64,000 nt of DNA from Bacteriovoracaceae bacterium (GCA_013141065.1 JABFRR010000008.1:581773-645772); one strand, 5' to 3'; positions 18,241 through 27,351 are shown, counted from the first letter of the stretch. The notes: generated from the sequence alone by a model not told the origin. Numbers and translations: made by a program.

Positions 18241-18293
18241 CTTGAGAGCAACTCGCCCGTAGGGGGAGGCCAGAGAGGCCTCATTGCTCTAAG
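18241..18293 (-). other. Nested stem-loops just downstream of the IS110 transposase
   Basis: CTT-g-AGAGCAA (18241-18251) pairs with TTGCTCT-AAG (18284-18293) with one bulged base. Inside are GAGGCC/GGCCTC (18266-18271/18277-18282, loop AGAGA) and a short CCC/GGG hairpin around 18256-18264. It is more GC-rich than its surroundings. It may be part of the element's guide RNA, a processing signal, or a terminator for the transposase mRNA. Confidence 0.45.
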
Positions 18294-18313
18294 AAAAACA
18301 GGATGTTTTTATA

Positions 18314-19314
18314 TTACTTTTTATACTGCCTCTCTTCGACAATAACATTATAACAAATTCTCGATAAACGATGTGCTAATGCTACTGTCGCCTTATTCAT
18401 TCCTCTTTTATTTTTTAATTTGAATGCCCATCGACGAATCGGCTCTTGGCTATTTTCATTGGAGAAAATCAATATCGATCTCGCTCCATGAATTAAATAT
18501 TTTCTGGCCAAATCTTGCCCGGCCTTCGTAATAGCGCCTCTTCGAACTTTGTCTCCTGATGAACTTTCACTTGGAACTAATCCTAAATAACTTGCAAAAG
18601 ATTTTGCATTGGGAAATCTGCTAAAATCATCGCCAATAGCAAGGAGTGCCGCTGTCGTCATAAGCCCAACTCCAGGAATACTTTGTAAATAAACGGCACG
18701 TGGGTCTCCCGCAAGAAGAATTTTTAAACTCTCTTCAACATCCTTTTCTTTGGCCGCTAATCTTCTTGATTCAAAAACCATATCGGTTAATTTTTGTTTC
18801 AAAATATCAAAGTCAAGCTGCTCTAATTTACCAGCTATTTCATCCCAAAATTTTCCGCACCTGCATTTATTGTTATTCCATATTCTCTCAAAATCCCGCG
18901 AGTATGATTTGTGGCGCTAACTCTTGATTGAACATATTGCTCTCTAATCCGAAGTAGCGATTTTAATCTTCGAGCGCCAATGCCTTTGTGATAAACCTCT
19001 GGAATAAAATTAACTTTTAAGCACTCTGCGAGTGCCTCAGCGTCTTTTATATCGGTTTTCTTTCCACCGATACCAATGCCTCGAAATTTATTTGGATTGA
19101 TTATTTTGACATTGATCCCAGCTGTTTTTAATTGATCGACAACATGATTTACTCCACAACTTGCCTCAATTCCAACAAGCAAATTTTTACGATTAACCAA
19201 TTCTTTTACTAGGTTTTCAGAAAGAACGGTTTTTACATCTTTTTTTCCATCAGGAAAAATAAAACAAATTGTTGAAGTTCTTTTATGATAATCAATTCCG
19301 GTGTAAACTAACAT
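18314..19314 (-). pseudogene. IS110/IS1111 transposase (DEDD recombinase), frameshifted
   Basis: The N-terminal part (19314 down to ~18850) has the RuvC-like DEDD site: D8 in GIDYHKR, E50 in LLVGIEASCG, and D88/D91 in KTDIKDAEALAE. The C-terminal part (18802 down to 18314) is the Transposase_20 domain, with IPGVGLMTTAALLA, the serine-bearing YLGLVPSESSSG and KAGQDLARKYLIHGARS. The two parts are in different frames. Adding one T in the short run at ~18847-18850 joins them as ...GAENFWDEIAGKLEQLDFDILKQK, giving about 335 residues, normal for the family. As it stands, the recombinase is cut before its C-terminal catalytic serine. Programmed frameshifting is not typical of IS110. Confidence 0.88.
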
Positions 19315-19436
19315 TGGCCCTCCCTAGGCATTGTAGGAGATTATTCTCGCTACGCTTTTTTATAGTTTTATAGAAAACTATTTGGGATCAACTCCCGTTC
19401 GCCTAGGGTAAAAAGGGCCATTTCACCATACTTCCA

Positions 19437-19740
19437 GGATCGATTCACTTAATAATTAAGTTTATTGGTTCAATTTAAACTCAAGAATTGATCTGAATAC
19501 TTGACCAAAAGAATTATTGGCAAAAAAAAACCGCCTACATGAGGCGGTTTTTGTGATTTTAAAGATATTTTTTGAAAACTAAAACTCATCTGAATCGTAT
19601 TCGCTGATTGGAGCATGCTTAATTTTTCCAGCTGCAATCTCTCTAAGTGCAGTGACGACCTCTTTGTTTTTTGACTTTACGAGAGGCTCAGCACCTTCTC
19701 TGAGTTGCTTGACTCTCTTAGTAGCAAGGTGAACAAGTTC
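19437..19740. repeat. 304-bp direct repeat, right copy
   Basis: This copy is continuous with the intact rpoZ (ending at 19740 inside its codons) and is the likely original sequence on the rpoZ side. See 17379-17682. Confidence 0.9.
19522..19548 (-). terminator. Rho-independent terminator of rpoZ
   Basis: On the minus strand ACCGCCT/AGGCGGT forms a 7-bp stem (19542-19548 with 19530-19536) followed by nine T residues (plus-strand A-run 19522-19530). A short T-run on the other side could also serve plus-strand transcripts. Confidence 0.88.
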
Positions 19741-19791
19741 ATACCTGTTTTCGACTTTTTCTAAGCAATCTTCAATTGTAATTCTTGCCAT
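19579..19791 (-). CDS. rpoZ: RNA polymerase omega subunit
   Basis: 70 residues. It begins [20 protein letters not shown] and continues [18 protein letters not shown]...[16 protein letters not shown], the standard omega pattern, ending in the acidic tail SEYDSDEF. Omega binds the beta-prime subunit and helps RNA polymerase assembly; in many proteobacteria it is also part of a ppGpp site. I chose the ATG at 19791 because AGGGGATC lies ~7 nt upstream and the product then matches the family start. A longer reading from 19833 adds 14 unrelated residues. The 3' end of this gene is duplicated on the far side of the IS110 element; this copy is intact. Confidence 0.95.
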   Translation of the reverse strand: MARITIEDCLEKVENRYELVHLATKRVKQLREGAEPLVKSKNKEVVTALREIAAGKIKHAPISEYDSDEF

Positions 19792-19893
19792 GGATGATCC
19801 CCTGATGCTCTTAATAAAGGAGCTAAAATACATTTACGAACTTTAGGTTATAGTCAAAAAGAAGATTTTTGTCAAAATTCAATCAATCAAATT

Positions 19894-21723
19894 TTAGCTT
19901 TCGAGTCTTTCATACAAAGCGTCAATCTCTTTGTCGTATATTTTGAGTATAACTTTTTTCTTCAGCTTCAAAGAGGGGGTAATTTGGCCATTTTCAACGG
20001 TAAAATCATTCGCTGCAATAAAAAACCCTTTTATTGACTCAAAGCTAGCAAGATCTTCATTCACACTTTGTATTTCCTTTTCCACAATATCAAAAACTTT
20101 TCTATTTTTTGAAAGCTCCTCATAATCAGGACTACCGCTGATACCTAATTCTTCAAGCTCGTCCATAAATGCGTCACGGTCTAGGCTAATAATGGCAATT
20201 AAAAACTTTCTTTTATCACCGACGATCATTGCATTGGAAATATGTTTTTTTAATTTTAATAAGTTTTCTATTTTTTGAGGAGCGACGTTTTTACCCGCAC
20301 TTGTAATAATAATATCTTTTTTTCTATCGGTTATTTTTATATATCCATCTGTCGTTAATTCGCCAATGTCTCCAGTTAAAAACCATCCGTCTTTAAAAGC
20401 CTCTTTTGTTGCCACATCATTCTTATAATATGAAGAAAAGAGTGCTTCTGTTTTAAGCATAATCTCTCCATCTTCGGCAAATTTAATTTGAACGTCTCCT
20501 AAAGGTAAGCCAATAGCTCCAGGAATTTGCCTGACAGGTGGATTTAATACACACGGAGCAACTGTTTCGGTGAGCCCGTACCCCTCTAAAATTGTTAAAT
20601 TTGCATTTTGTAAAAAGGTCATTATTTCAGGGGACAGAGGTGCTCCACCTGAAACAAGAAAACGAATCTTTCCACCAAAACGATTGTAAATTTTTTCAAA
20701 GACGATCTTATAAGCAAGATTTTTTTGAAGAATTTCTAAGGTGCTAGGTGATTTGTCATGATTAATTTTATCAAAGTATTTTTTTGAAGCATCAAGTGCC
20801 CATTCAAATACAACTTTTTTTAATTCAGATTCCTTTTGTATGTTTTCTAAGATTTTAGAATAAACCTTTTCAAATATTCTAGGTACAGCCAATAAGACAG
20901 TAGGTTTTGCAATTTGCATATTGTCGACCACTTTATCAATTGATTCTGCAAACACACACTCAAGTTCAAAAATTAAGTTCAACATAGAATCACATCGACC
21001 AAAAACATGCGACAAAGGAAGGAAAGTAAGAGTTCTGTCGCTAGGAAGTATGTTTGTCTTAAGTGATGCATGTACATTTTTCAACATAGCTACAAAGGCT
21101 TTTTGGGTAATGACTGCACCTTTTGGGTCACCTGTTGTTCCAGATGTATAAATGATTGAAGCGATATCTAATGGATCACTCGATTCAACGGTGTCATGAA
21201 AAACTGAAGGTGAATTATTCATTTCTTCAACTCCATTGTTAACAAAATCTTGATAACTTAAAAAAATAATATTTTTTGAAAGTTTTCTTTGTGAATCTTC
21301 TGATATCTCTTTGAGACTTATTATATATTTCAAGTGAGTTAATTTATCCTGAATTTCTAAGATTTTTTGAAATTGAGCTTCTTGCTCTAAAAGCAAAATT
21401 TTAGTTTCACTATGATTGAGGATGTATTCAACTTCATGTGAAAGATAAGTTGGATAAATGGGAGTGACGACTGCTCGAGCACAAATTGAGGCTAAATCAA
21501 AAAAATGCCACTCTTTACTTGTTTGGGCGAGGATGGCTACTCGATCTTGCGCTTGAATATTAAGTTTCACGAGTCCATAAAAATAATTTTTTACCTTACT
21601 TAGGTATTCCTCATTATTGATAAATAACAATTCACCATGATCAATCCAACCGATCGCTTTACGATTAGGTGATTTCGAGACTTTTCTTACAAACAATTTA
21701 GAAAGTGTTGATTCGTTTATCAT
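19894..21723 (-). CDS. Long-chain fatty-acid-CoA ligase (AMP-forming)
   Basis: 609 residues from the ATG at 21723 (MINESTLSKLFVRKV); an upstream reading to 21798 adds a hydrophobic, family-atypical stretch. ANL-superfamily motifs are the phosphate loop IIYTSGTTGDPKGAVIT, the FLPLSHVFGRC block, the acyl/adenine motif GYGLTETVAP, and GWFLTGDIGELTTDGYIKITDRKKDIIIT, followed by AGKNVAPQKIE with the invariant region near the C-terminus. It activates fatty acids as acyl-AMP and then acyl-CoA, as the long-chain (FAA1/FadD15-like) subgroup does; length and the GKNVAPQ motif fit that group. It lies upstream of rpoZ on the same strand. The exact chain length is unknown. Confidence 0.9.
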   Translation of the reverse strand: MINESTLSKLFVRKVSKSPNRKAIGWIDHGELLFINNEEYLSKVKNYFYGLVKLNIQAQDRVAILAQTSKEWHFFDLASICARAVVTPIYPTYLSHEVEYILNHSETKILLLEQEAQFQKILEIQDKLTHLKYIISLKEISEDSQRKLSKNIIFLSYQDFVNNGVEEMNNSPSVFHDTVESSDPLDIASIIYTSGTTGDPKGAVITQKAFVAMLKNVHASLKTNILPSDRTLTFLPLSHVFGRCDSMLNLIFELECVFAESIDKVVDNMQIAKPTVLLAVPRIFEKVYSKILENIQKESELKKVVFEWALDASKKYFDKINHDKSPSTLEILQKNLAYKIVFEKIYNRFGGKIRFLVSGGAPLSPEIMTFLQNANLTILEGYGLTETVAPCVLNPPVRQIPGAIGLPLGDVQIKFAEDGEIMLKTEALFSSYYKNDVATKEAFKDGWFLTGDIGELTTDGYIKITDRKKDIIITSAGKNVAPQKIENLLKLKKHISNAMIVGDKRKFLIAIISLDRDAFMDELEELGISGSPDYEELSKNRKVFDIVEKEIQSVNEDLASFESIKGFFIAANDFTVENGQITPSLKLKKKVILKIYDKEIDALYERLES

Positions 21724-21830
21724 AATTTGACCCAGCAATAAAAAATACTGATTAAATTTCAGTACTTTAAGTAGAAAACATTTAATCACTAATTGCAATA
21801 CGTATGTCTTACATATTAGGAGAGTTATCT

Positions 21831-22079
21831 ATGCAAGAATTAGTTCTAATTTTAAGTCGATGCAAAGCTCTTAGGCAAAGTCACAAAACACAAAAGAAAT
21901 TTTATCGTTTTCATTTTAAAGGGTTTTATAGTGGACTAAAAATCAAGGAAATATGGATTCATTCCGGCGAAGAAATTCAGTTAGAAATTGGAGAAGACTA
22001 TTTAATTTGGGTTAAACCCAATTTAATCAAAGATGCAGTATTAGATGTGAGATTAATAAAATTTAAAAAGATTACCTAA
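21831..22079 (+). CDS. Small hypothetical protein
   Basis: 82 residues (MQELVLILSRCKALRQSHK...), basic, with no signal peptide or membrane segment. The ATG at 21831 has a strong AGGAGAG at 21818-21824; the in-frame ATG at 21804 has no site. It is transcribed divergently from the acyl-CoA synthetase and followed after 37 bp by the small DHp-like gene. The second half is beta-rich (KIKEIWIHSGEEIQLEIG). I do not recognise a family. Confidence 0.6.
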   Translation: MQELVLILSRCKALRQSHKTQKKFYRFHFKGFYSGLKIKEIWIHSGEEIQLEIGEDYLIWVKPNLIKDAVLDVRLIKFKKIT

Positions 22080-22116
22080 ACAGGATTTATGCTACAATGT
22101 GCTCTGGAGGTTTGAA

Positions 22117-22350
22117 ATGAGTGAAGAAGAACTTAAAACATTGGCACTTGAAGAGCGAACATTTTTGCATGACATGTCAAATCACATTGTAGTTGCCCAT
22201 GGTATGGCCACATTTGCCTTAAAGGTTATAAAGACGAATCCTAATGTTGATGTCAAAGAAGTGGAAAGACTCGAAAAATCAATAAGTGCGATTAATAAAA
22301 TGACAGAACTCATACAAGAGCGAAGACTACTTTTACATGAGCGTTCTTAA
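22117..22350 (+). CDS. Stand-alone DHp/HPt-like helical protein
   Basis: 77 residues from the ATG at 22117, preceded by GGAGG (~22107-22111). Near residue 17 is RTFLHDMSNHIVVAHGMATFAL. The H-D-x-x-N pattern in a long amphipathic helix resembles the phospho-acceptor helix of histidine kinases (H-box, HD..N type). The second half is another helix (VERLEKSISAINKMTELIQ), so the whole could form a two-helix hairpin that dimerises into a four-helix bundle. No ATPase domain is present here or next door. It may be a phosphotransfer relay or a degenerate kinase remnant; this is inference from one motif. Confidence 0.5.
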   Translation: MSEEELKTLALEERTFLHDMSNHIVVAHGMATFALKVIKTNPNVDVKEVERLEKSISAINKMTELIQERRLLLHERS

Positions 22351-22354
22351 TCTT

Positions 22355-22759
22355 TTATCTAACTTTAACTGTAACGATATCGCCAATCATCATTTTACCA
22401 ATTTCAAAAACAGGAGTGTCTTCTCCTTCTTCGAGTTTGTTTAAAACTCCAATGGCTGAAGATTCCTCGGCATGAAGAACTTTAACTTCGCCAATTTTAA
22501 TTCGGTGATTAAAGCGTTTCTTACTTTCATAGGGGTCAAGGACAGAAACGACTCTGTAGACATCTAAGACACTTCCAGGTTTTACACCTTGATTTTTCCC
22601 CATATCAACGTAGAAGTTCTTTTTAATGATTTCATCTTTATTTCCCATGGGAATATCTTGAGCAATGCTGTAAATGACATAGTCTTTAGCAATGGCCATA
22701 GTGGCCGTAAAGGTAAGAGCAATCATAAAGAGTACTGGTAATTCAAAAAATTTTCTCAT
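22355..22759 (-). CDS. Periplasmic protein with FlgT-C-like fold
   Basis: 134 residues from the ATG at 22759, with a signal peptide (MRKFFELPVLFMIALTFTATMAIA). The mature part contains KNFYVDMGKNQGVKPGSVLDVYR and KIGEVKVLHAEESSAIGVL. This is the pattern of small beta domains found at the end of FlgT and in other envelope proteins, where -nfYvdlG...Gv..Gd.l.vyR- is typical. It is convergent with the DHp-like gene. Role unknown; the FlgT resemblance could reflect only a shared fold. Confidence 0.55.
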   Translation of the reverse strand: MRKFFELPVLFMIALTFTATMAIAKDYVIYSIAQDIPMGNKDEIIKKNFYVDMGKNQGVKPGSVLDVYRVVSVLDPYESKKRFNHRIKIGEVKVLHAEESSAIGVLNKLEEGEDTPVFEIGKMMIGDIVTVKVR

Positions 22760-22907
22760 GTTAAATCTCACGCTTATTCAAAGTGCAGTCTTTGAATCTT
22801 AATGAGACTATCGGTGAAATGATTTCTTAAAATAAATAGATCAAGCTTGCGCGGAGAGAAGGGGAAATTATTTCCTCCTTGAAAACTCCATTAACTATCT
22901 AAGTTAC

Positions 22908-24635
22908 TTATTTTACTTTAATGTACTTTGGATAACTCCAGATGAGATCCGAGGGCCTATAGTTTTTTACATAGTCGTGGTACAAAATAAAATTCCTAGA
23001 ATAGTACTGCATAATCCATGGCAGATCTTCATTCACGATTGCTTCCATTTTAATAATCAGCCCCTTTTTTTCTTCCCCATCAGGAAGCTTGCTGATTTTT
23101 TCATACATGGCATCCAGTTTAGCATTGGAATAAAAAGATGCGTTGGGGCCGGGAGGGTGATTAGTTGAAATGAGAAGTTGAAAAATATTCTCAGCATCTG
23201 GATAATCCAGTGTCCATCCATCTTGGAAAAATTGCAGATGTCCAGTACGAGACTTTTCAAGATACTGCCTAAAATTATTTTGGACAATTTTAATTTTTAT
23301 TCCAATTTGAGCGAGTTGGGCTTTAAAATACTCAGCTTGCTGGTAATTAATTTTAGACTCAGCTCTTGTATCATATATTATTTCGGGTAAATTTTTTCCA
23401 CCAGGATATCCGGCTTTAGCTAAAAATTCTTTGGCTTTTTCTAAGTTATATTCATACGGCAAGGTCATGGAAGGATCGTATCCAAATACACCCGGAGGCA
23501 GTATTGAATTGGCCTGTTGGCCGGTATTATTAGTGAACGACATGATATATTTATTCATATCAACTGCGTGAGCGATAGCCTTTCTCAGATTAAGATTCTT
23601 TCCCAGCAAAGGATCTCTAGCATTAAATGCTAGCCACCAATAGGTGAGTGTCGGCAGAGTTTGAAGTCTGATATCTCTCGCTCGTATTTCCTCTCTAAGG
23701 TTTCCCACATCATCAAAAACTTGAGAATAAAACTCTTGTGGTAGAACAATAATATCTAATTTATTTTTATTAAATAAATCCCATCTTGTATTGTTATCAT
23801 TAATGACTAAAAAATTAATAGTTTCCAAGAAAGGAATTTTCTCACCACTATCTTTTAAGAGACCTCTGCTGTTAGTGAATCGATCACCCTCGGAAGGATA
23901 AAAACTTTCGTGAAAGTGAGTGAATTTAGTAAGAGTGATTTCTTTAGCGGGTTCCATTTTAGTCAAATAAAAAGGGCCGGTACCAATGGGATTTTTACTT
24001 AAGTCATTTTTATCATGCTCAATAACTTCCAGGGGGACAGGAGAGACAAAACTCATAGAGAGCTTATAGATAAATTGTGGCGAAGGTCTAATGAGGTCAA
24101 TTGCCAAAGTGTGCTCATCAATAGCTTTGATTCCAGAGATTTCTGTTTTTTTAAACTTGTCAAAATCATTACCAACAGTCTTCTTGAAATCATTTACACC
24201 AACAATGACATCGTCAACTATCCACCATCCAGTGGAATTTAAAGGTGCGTACGATAACCTTTTAAACTGGGTAATAAAGTCTTGTGCTCTAACTGTTCTA
24301 GCTTGACCCTTAAAGGAAGGGTGATCATGGTAGCGAATATTTTTTTTAATTTTTATAACATATCGTTTTCCATTATTTTCAATCGACGGCATGCCATCTG
24401 CTAAAAGAGGTTTTAACTCATAAGGACGATTGAGGTAATGATATTCATAGAGCTGCTCACATATATTATAAATGACCATGCCTGAAACATTGTCATAAGA
24501 ATTTACTGGGTCCAGTGTTGAGATTTCACTTGTGAGAGCTAAGTTAATAGATTTATCAGTCTTCTCATTGTTTTTTTTAGAACAACTGGAAAAACTTATA
24601 AATACGATAAAGAGAATAAGAATTTTTTGAATCAT
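22908..24635 (-). CDS. Oligopeptide-binding lipoprotein of an ABC transporter (SBP family 5)
   Basis: 575 residues. It has a lipoprotein signal peptide ending in the lipobox FSSC (Cys ~18), so it is membrane-anchored. The family-5 solute-binding pattern is clear: LTSEISTLDPVNSYDNVSG at the mature N-terminus, NICEQLYEYHYLNRPYELKPLLADG, FYLTKMEPAKEITLTKF, NLRKAIAHAVDMNKYI and the C-terminal WTLDYPDAENIFQLL with NASFYSNAKLD. This family captures peptides (OppA/DppA) or related solutes for an ABC importer. No permease or ATPase genes are adjacent. It lies 2 bp downstream of alaS and probably shares its mRNA, its ribosome site lying at the alaS end. The ligand cannot be read from sequence. Confidence 0.9.
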   Translation of the reverse strand: MIQKILILFIVFISFSSCSKKNNEKTDKSINLALTSEISTLDPVNSYDNVSGMVIYNICEQLYEYHYLNRPYELKPLLADGMPSIENNGKRYVIKIKKNIRYHDHPSFKGQARTVRAQDFITQFKRLSYAPLNSTGWWIVDDVIVGVNDFKKTVGNDFDKFKKTEISGIKAIDEHTLAIDLIRPSPQFIYKLSMSFVSPVPLEVIEHDKNDLSKNPIGTGPFYLTKMEPAKEITLTKFTHFHESFYPSEGDRFTNSRGLLKDSGEKIPFLETINFLVINDNNTRWDLFNKNKLDIIVLPQEFYSQVFDDVGNLREEIRARDIRLQTLPTLTYWWLAFNARDPLLGKNLNLRKAIAHAVDMNKYIMSFTNNTGQQANSILPPGVFGYDPSMTLPYEYNLEKAKEFLAKAGYPGGKNLPEIIYDTRAESKINYQQAEYFKAQLAQIGIKIKIVQNNFRQYLEKSRTGHLQFFQDGWTLDYPDAENIFQLLISTNHPPGPNASFYSNAKLDAMYEKISKLPDGEEKKGLIIKMEAIVNEDLPWIMQYYSRNFILYHDYVKNYRPSDLIWSYPKYIKVK

Positions 24636-24637
24636 TT

Positions 24638-27262
24638 TTAACCCAACTTAGCTTTCATTACGGTTTTTGCTTGAAGTGCAATTTTTCCAATGAGTGCGGC
24701 TTCACCAGATCCCTGTGCCATGTCAGGTTTACCTCCACCTCTACCATTGATGACCGGAAGAATATCTTTTAAGGCATCGCCAGCATTTAATTTAGATGCA
24801 CCTTTTGATGACCTCACTAGTACTGATGCTTTATCACCGTTTAGGTTATACAAAACAACGGCTCCATTTTGAAATTTACTAATAAATAAATCGGAGAGTT
24901 TACGAAGATCAGAATCAGGACTTGCTTCGATAATGGCATAATCGATCCCACCAAGATTCTCAACGTTATTAAAGAGATCTTTTGATTCATTTAGTTGAAT
25001 TTTATCTTTCAAGCTTTCAATTTCTTTTTGTTTCTCTTTTAGGTCCTTGATGAGATTTTCAAGTTTTACTAAAGCGCGTTCTTCTTTATCCATAAATAGA
25101 CTTTCGACTTTTTTGAGTAGCTGTGATCTATGAGATAAATGATGTATGGCCGTTTCAGATGTCGTTGCTTCAATTCTTCTTACCCCTGTAGCAAGAGAGG
25201 ATTCACTAAGAACTGTTATGAGTCCAATATCTGATGTGTTGTGAACGTGAACACCACCACATAATTCAGTTGAAAAATCTCCCATTGATAACACCCGAAC
25301 GATGTTGCCATATTTTTCGCCAAATAGTGCCATGGCCCCTTTTTTCTGAGCTTCTTCCATGTTCATAATATTAGCTTCAACTCTATGAGCTTTACTAATT
25401 TCTTGATTGACTAAGTCTTCAACTTTTTCAATTTCTTCTTTGGTCATTGCTTGAAGATGAGTAAAGTCAAAACGCAATTTATCAGCACTCACAATCGAGC
25501 CTGCTTGTTTAACGTGAGGCCCTAAAACTTTAATAAGTGCTGCTTGCAAAAGATGTGTTGCTGAGTGGTTTCTCATAATGAGTTTTCTGCTTTTGCTATC
25601 AACACTCAATGTATAAGACTTACCAACTTCTAAAGCATCAGCATCATTTGAAAAATGTACATGAAGACTATCGACTGGCTTTTGTGTATCACTTATATTC
25701 GCCAGAGTGTTTTTTCCTAATTTTACAACACCAATATCTCCAACTTGACCTCCAGATTCTCCATAAAAAGATGTTTTATCAAAGATAAGTCCTTTTATTT
25801 CTCCCATATCTATAATTTCTAAAAGTTTTGCTTCGACTTCTAAATGTTCATATCCAACAAAATTAGAGGCACCATATTTTTCTTTTACAGTATGAAAAAT
25901 TTTATCAGAGTTATCAAAAGCTCCTTTCCAAGATTTTTTAGATAACTCTTTTTGTTCTTTCATCGCTTTATCAAAATTCTCATGATCAAGTTTAAGTCCA
26001 TGATCAATGAGATACATTTCGGTCAGGTCTACAGGGAAGCCATAAGTATCGTAGAGCTTGAAAGCGGCTTTACCAGAAAATACTTTATTGGTGACTTCTT
26101 TAGAAAGAGCGTCGGTTAAAAATTTTAATCCGTTTTCTAAGGTTTCTCTAAACTTTTTTTCTTCAAGTTCTAAAAGTTTGACTGCTAATTCTGCATTGGC
26201 AGCATTTTGTGGATATTCCTGGCCCAAGGATTCAAAGACTGCCGGAACAAGTTTGTAAAATGAAAGTTCTTTTACACCAAGTTCGTTTAAATACTTTATT
26301 GCTCTTCTTATAATTCTTCTTAAAACGTATCCACGTCCTTCATTTGAAGGAATTGCTCCGTCTGTAATGAGCATTGTGGCAGATCTAATATGATCAGCTA
26401 CAACTCTGAAAGCGGCTTTAGTTTTTTCGTCTTTTCCGTAAGGATCATATTTTTTACCAGAGATATCTTCAATTTTTTTCATTATTGGAAAAAAGATATC
26501 GGTATTGTAATTGTTATAACAACCCTGAAGAGCTGCCGTGACTCTTTCAAGACCGGCACCAGTATCAATCGAAGGTTTTGGTAAACTGAATTTTCCTTCA
26601 GGTGTTTTTTCAAACTGCATGAAAACTAAATTCCAAATTTCAACATAGCGCTTTTCATCTTCCAATAAATCAAGAGGATCGACGCGAACTAAGTCATGAT
26701 CAGTATACTCTTCACCATGGTCAAAAAAGATTTCTGAAGAGGGTCCACACGGGCCGAATTCTCCCATCTCCCAAAAATTGTCTTTATCACCTTTATTGAA
26801 AATCTTTTCGTTTGGTAGACCTGCTACTTTCATCCATAGCTTTCGTGCTTCATCATCTGAATAGTGAACAGTGACATAAAGTTTTTCAGGCGGGATCTTT
26901 AGTTCAACTGTTAAAAATTCCCAAGCAAATCTAATGGCCTCTTCTTTGAAATAATCACCAAATGAAAAATTCCCTAGCATTTCAAAAAATGTATGGTGGC
27001 GAGCAGTATGTCCGACATTTTCTAAGTCATTATGTTTTCCACCGGCCCTGACGCATTTTTGAATACTCACTGCTCTTTTGTTGCTAGCTATTGATTTGCC
27101 AGTGAAATAATCTTTAAATTGATTCATACCTGCGTTGCAAAATAAAAGAGTTTTATCGTTATGCGGGATGAGGGAGCTAGAAGCATTCTTTTCATGCTGC
27201 TTACTAATGAAGTATTGAGTAAATTTATCTCTTATTTGTTGGCCGCTAATTTTTTCAGACAT
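24638..27262 (-). CDS. alaS: Alanyl-tRNA synthetase
   Basis: 874 residues, the normal bacterial length. The class II catalytic domain includes LLFCNAGMNQFKDYF and ARHHTFFEMLGNFSFGDYF; the tRNA-recognition region follows. The editing domain carries its zinc/catalytic residues HSATHLLQAAL (~562) and CGGVHVHNT (~668). The C-Ala domain ends with GGRGGGKPDMAQGSG. It charges tRNA-Ala and clears Ser/Gly mischarging. It follows recX on the same strand, restoring the classical order recA-recX-alaS, with an IS66 element inserted in recX upstream. The ATG at 27262 is supported by the conserved start of the family (IRDKFTQYF). Confidence 0.97.
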   Translation of the reverse strand: MSEKISGQQIRDKFTQYFISKQHEKNASSSLIPHNDKTLLFCNAGMNQFKDYFTGKSIASNKRAVSIQKCVRAGGKHNDLENVGHTARHHTFFEMLGNFSFGDYFKEEAIRFAWEFLTVELKIPPEKLYVTVHYSDDEARKLWMKVAGLPNEKIFNKGDKDNFWEMGEFGPCGPSSEIFFDHGEEYTDHDLVRVDPLDLLEDEKRYVEIWNLVFMQFEKTPEGKFSLPKPSIDTGAGLERVTAALQGCYNNYNTDIFFPIMKKIEDISGKKYDPYGKDEKTKAAFRVVADHIRSATMLITDGAIPSNEGRGYVLRRIIRRAIKYLNELGVKELSFYKLVPAVFESLGQEYPQNAANAELAVKLLELEEKKFRETLENGLKFLTDALSKEVTNKVFSGKAAFKLYDTYGFPVDLTEMYLIDHGLKLDHENFDKAMKEQKELSKKSWKGAFDNSDKIFHTVKEKYGASNFVGYEHLEVEAKLLEIIDMGEIKGLIFDKTSFYGESGGQVGDIGVVKLGKNTLANISDTQKPVDSLHVHFSNDADALEVGKSYTLSVDSKSRKLIMRNHSATHLLQAALIKVLGPHVKQAGSIVSADKLRFDFTHLQAMTKEEIEKVEDLVNQEISKAHRVEANIMNMEEAQKKGAMALFGEKYGNIVRVLSMGDFSTELCGGVHVHNTSDIGLITVLSESSLATGVRRIEATTSETAIHHLSHRSQLLKKVESLFMDKEERALVKLENLIKDLKEKQKEIESLKDKIQLNESKDLFNNVENLGGIDYAIIEASPDSDLRKLSDLFISKFQNGAVVLYNLNGDKASVLVRSSKGASKLNAGDALKDILPVINGRGGGKPDMAQGSGEAALIGKIALQAKTVMKAKLG

Positions 27263-27351
27263 GGGAAATCCTATGGGAAGATGTTTGGGCTTATTGTACT
27301 TCTCCCTTTGAATTTCATCAATTTTTTTATCAATAAGATAGAGCTATGGAG

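Larger units (their letters stand above)
17683..19436 (-). mobile_element. IS110-family element of IS1111 type
   Basis: A 1754-bp element. Perfect 16-bp inverted repeats, TATGGTGAAATGGCCC at 17687-17702 and its complement at 19415-19430, lie 4 and 6 bp inside the ends. Sub-terminal repeats mark the IS1111 group (about 7 and 3 bp inset in known members; the total here is the same), whereas plain IS110 elements lack them. One DEDD transposase on the minus strand is followed by ~610 bp of non-coding sequence at its 3' side (the right end) and only ~120 bp at its 5' side. In IS1111 elements the right end encodes the guide (bridge/seek) RNA. The transposase has a one-base frameshift. Confidence 0.85.

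Noticed and set aside
18163..18345. A 60-codon open frame in the right end of the IS110 element
   Set aside because: No ribosome site and low-complexity composition; it overlaps the nested hairpins and looks like chance within non-coding DNA.
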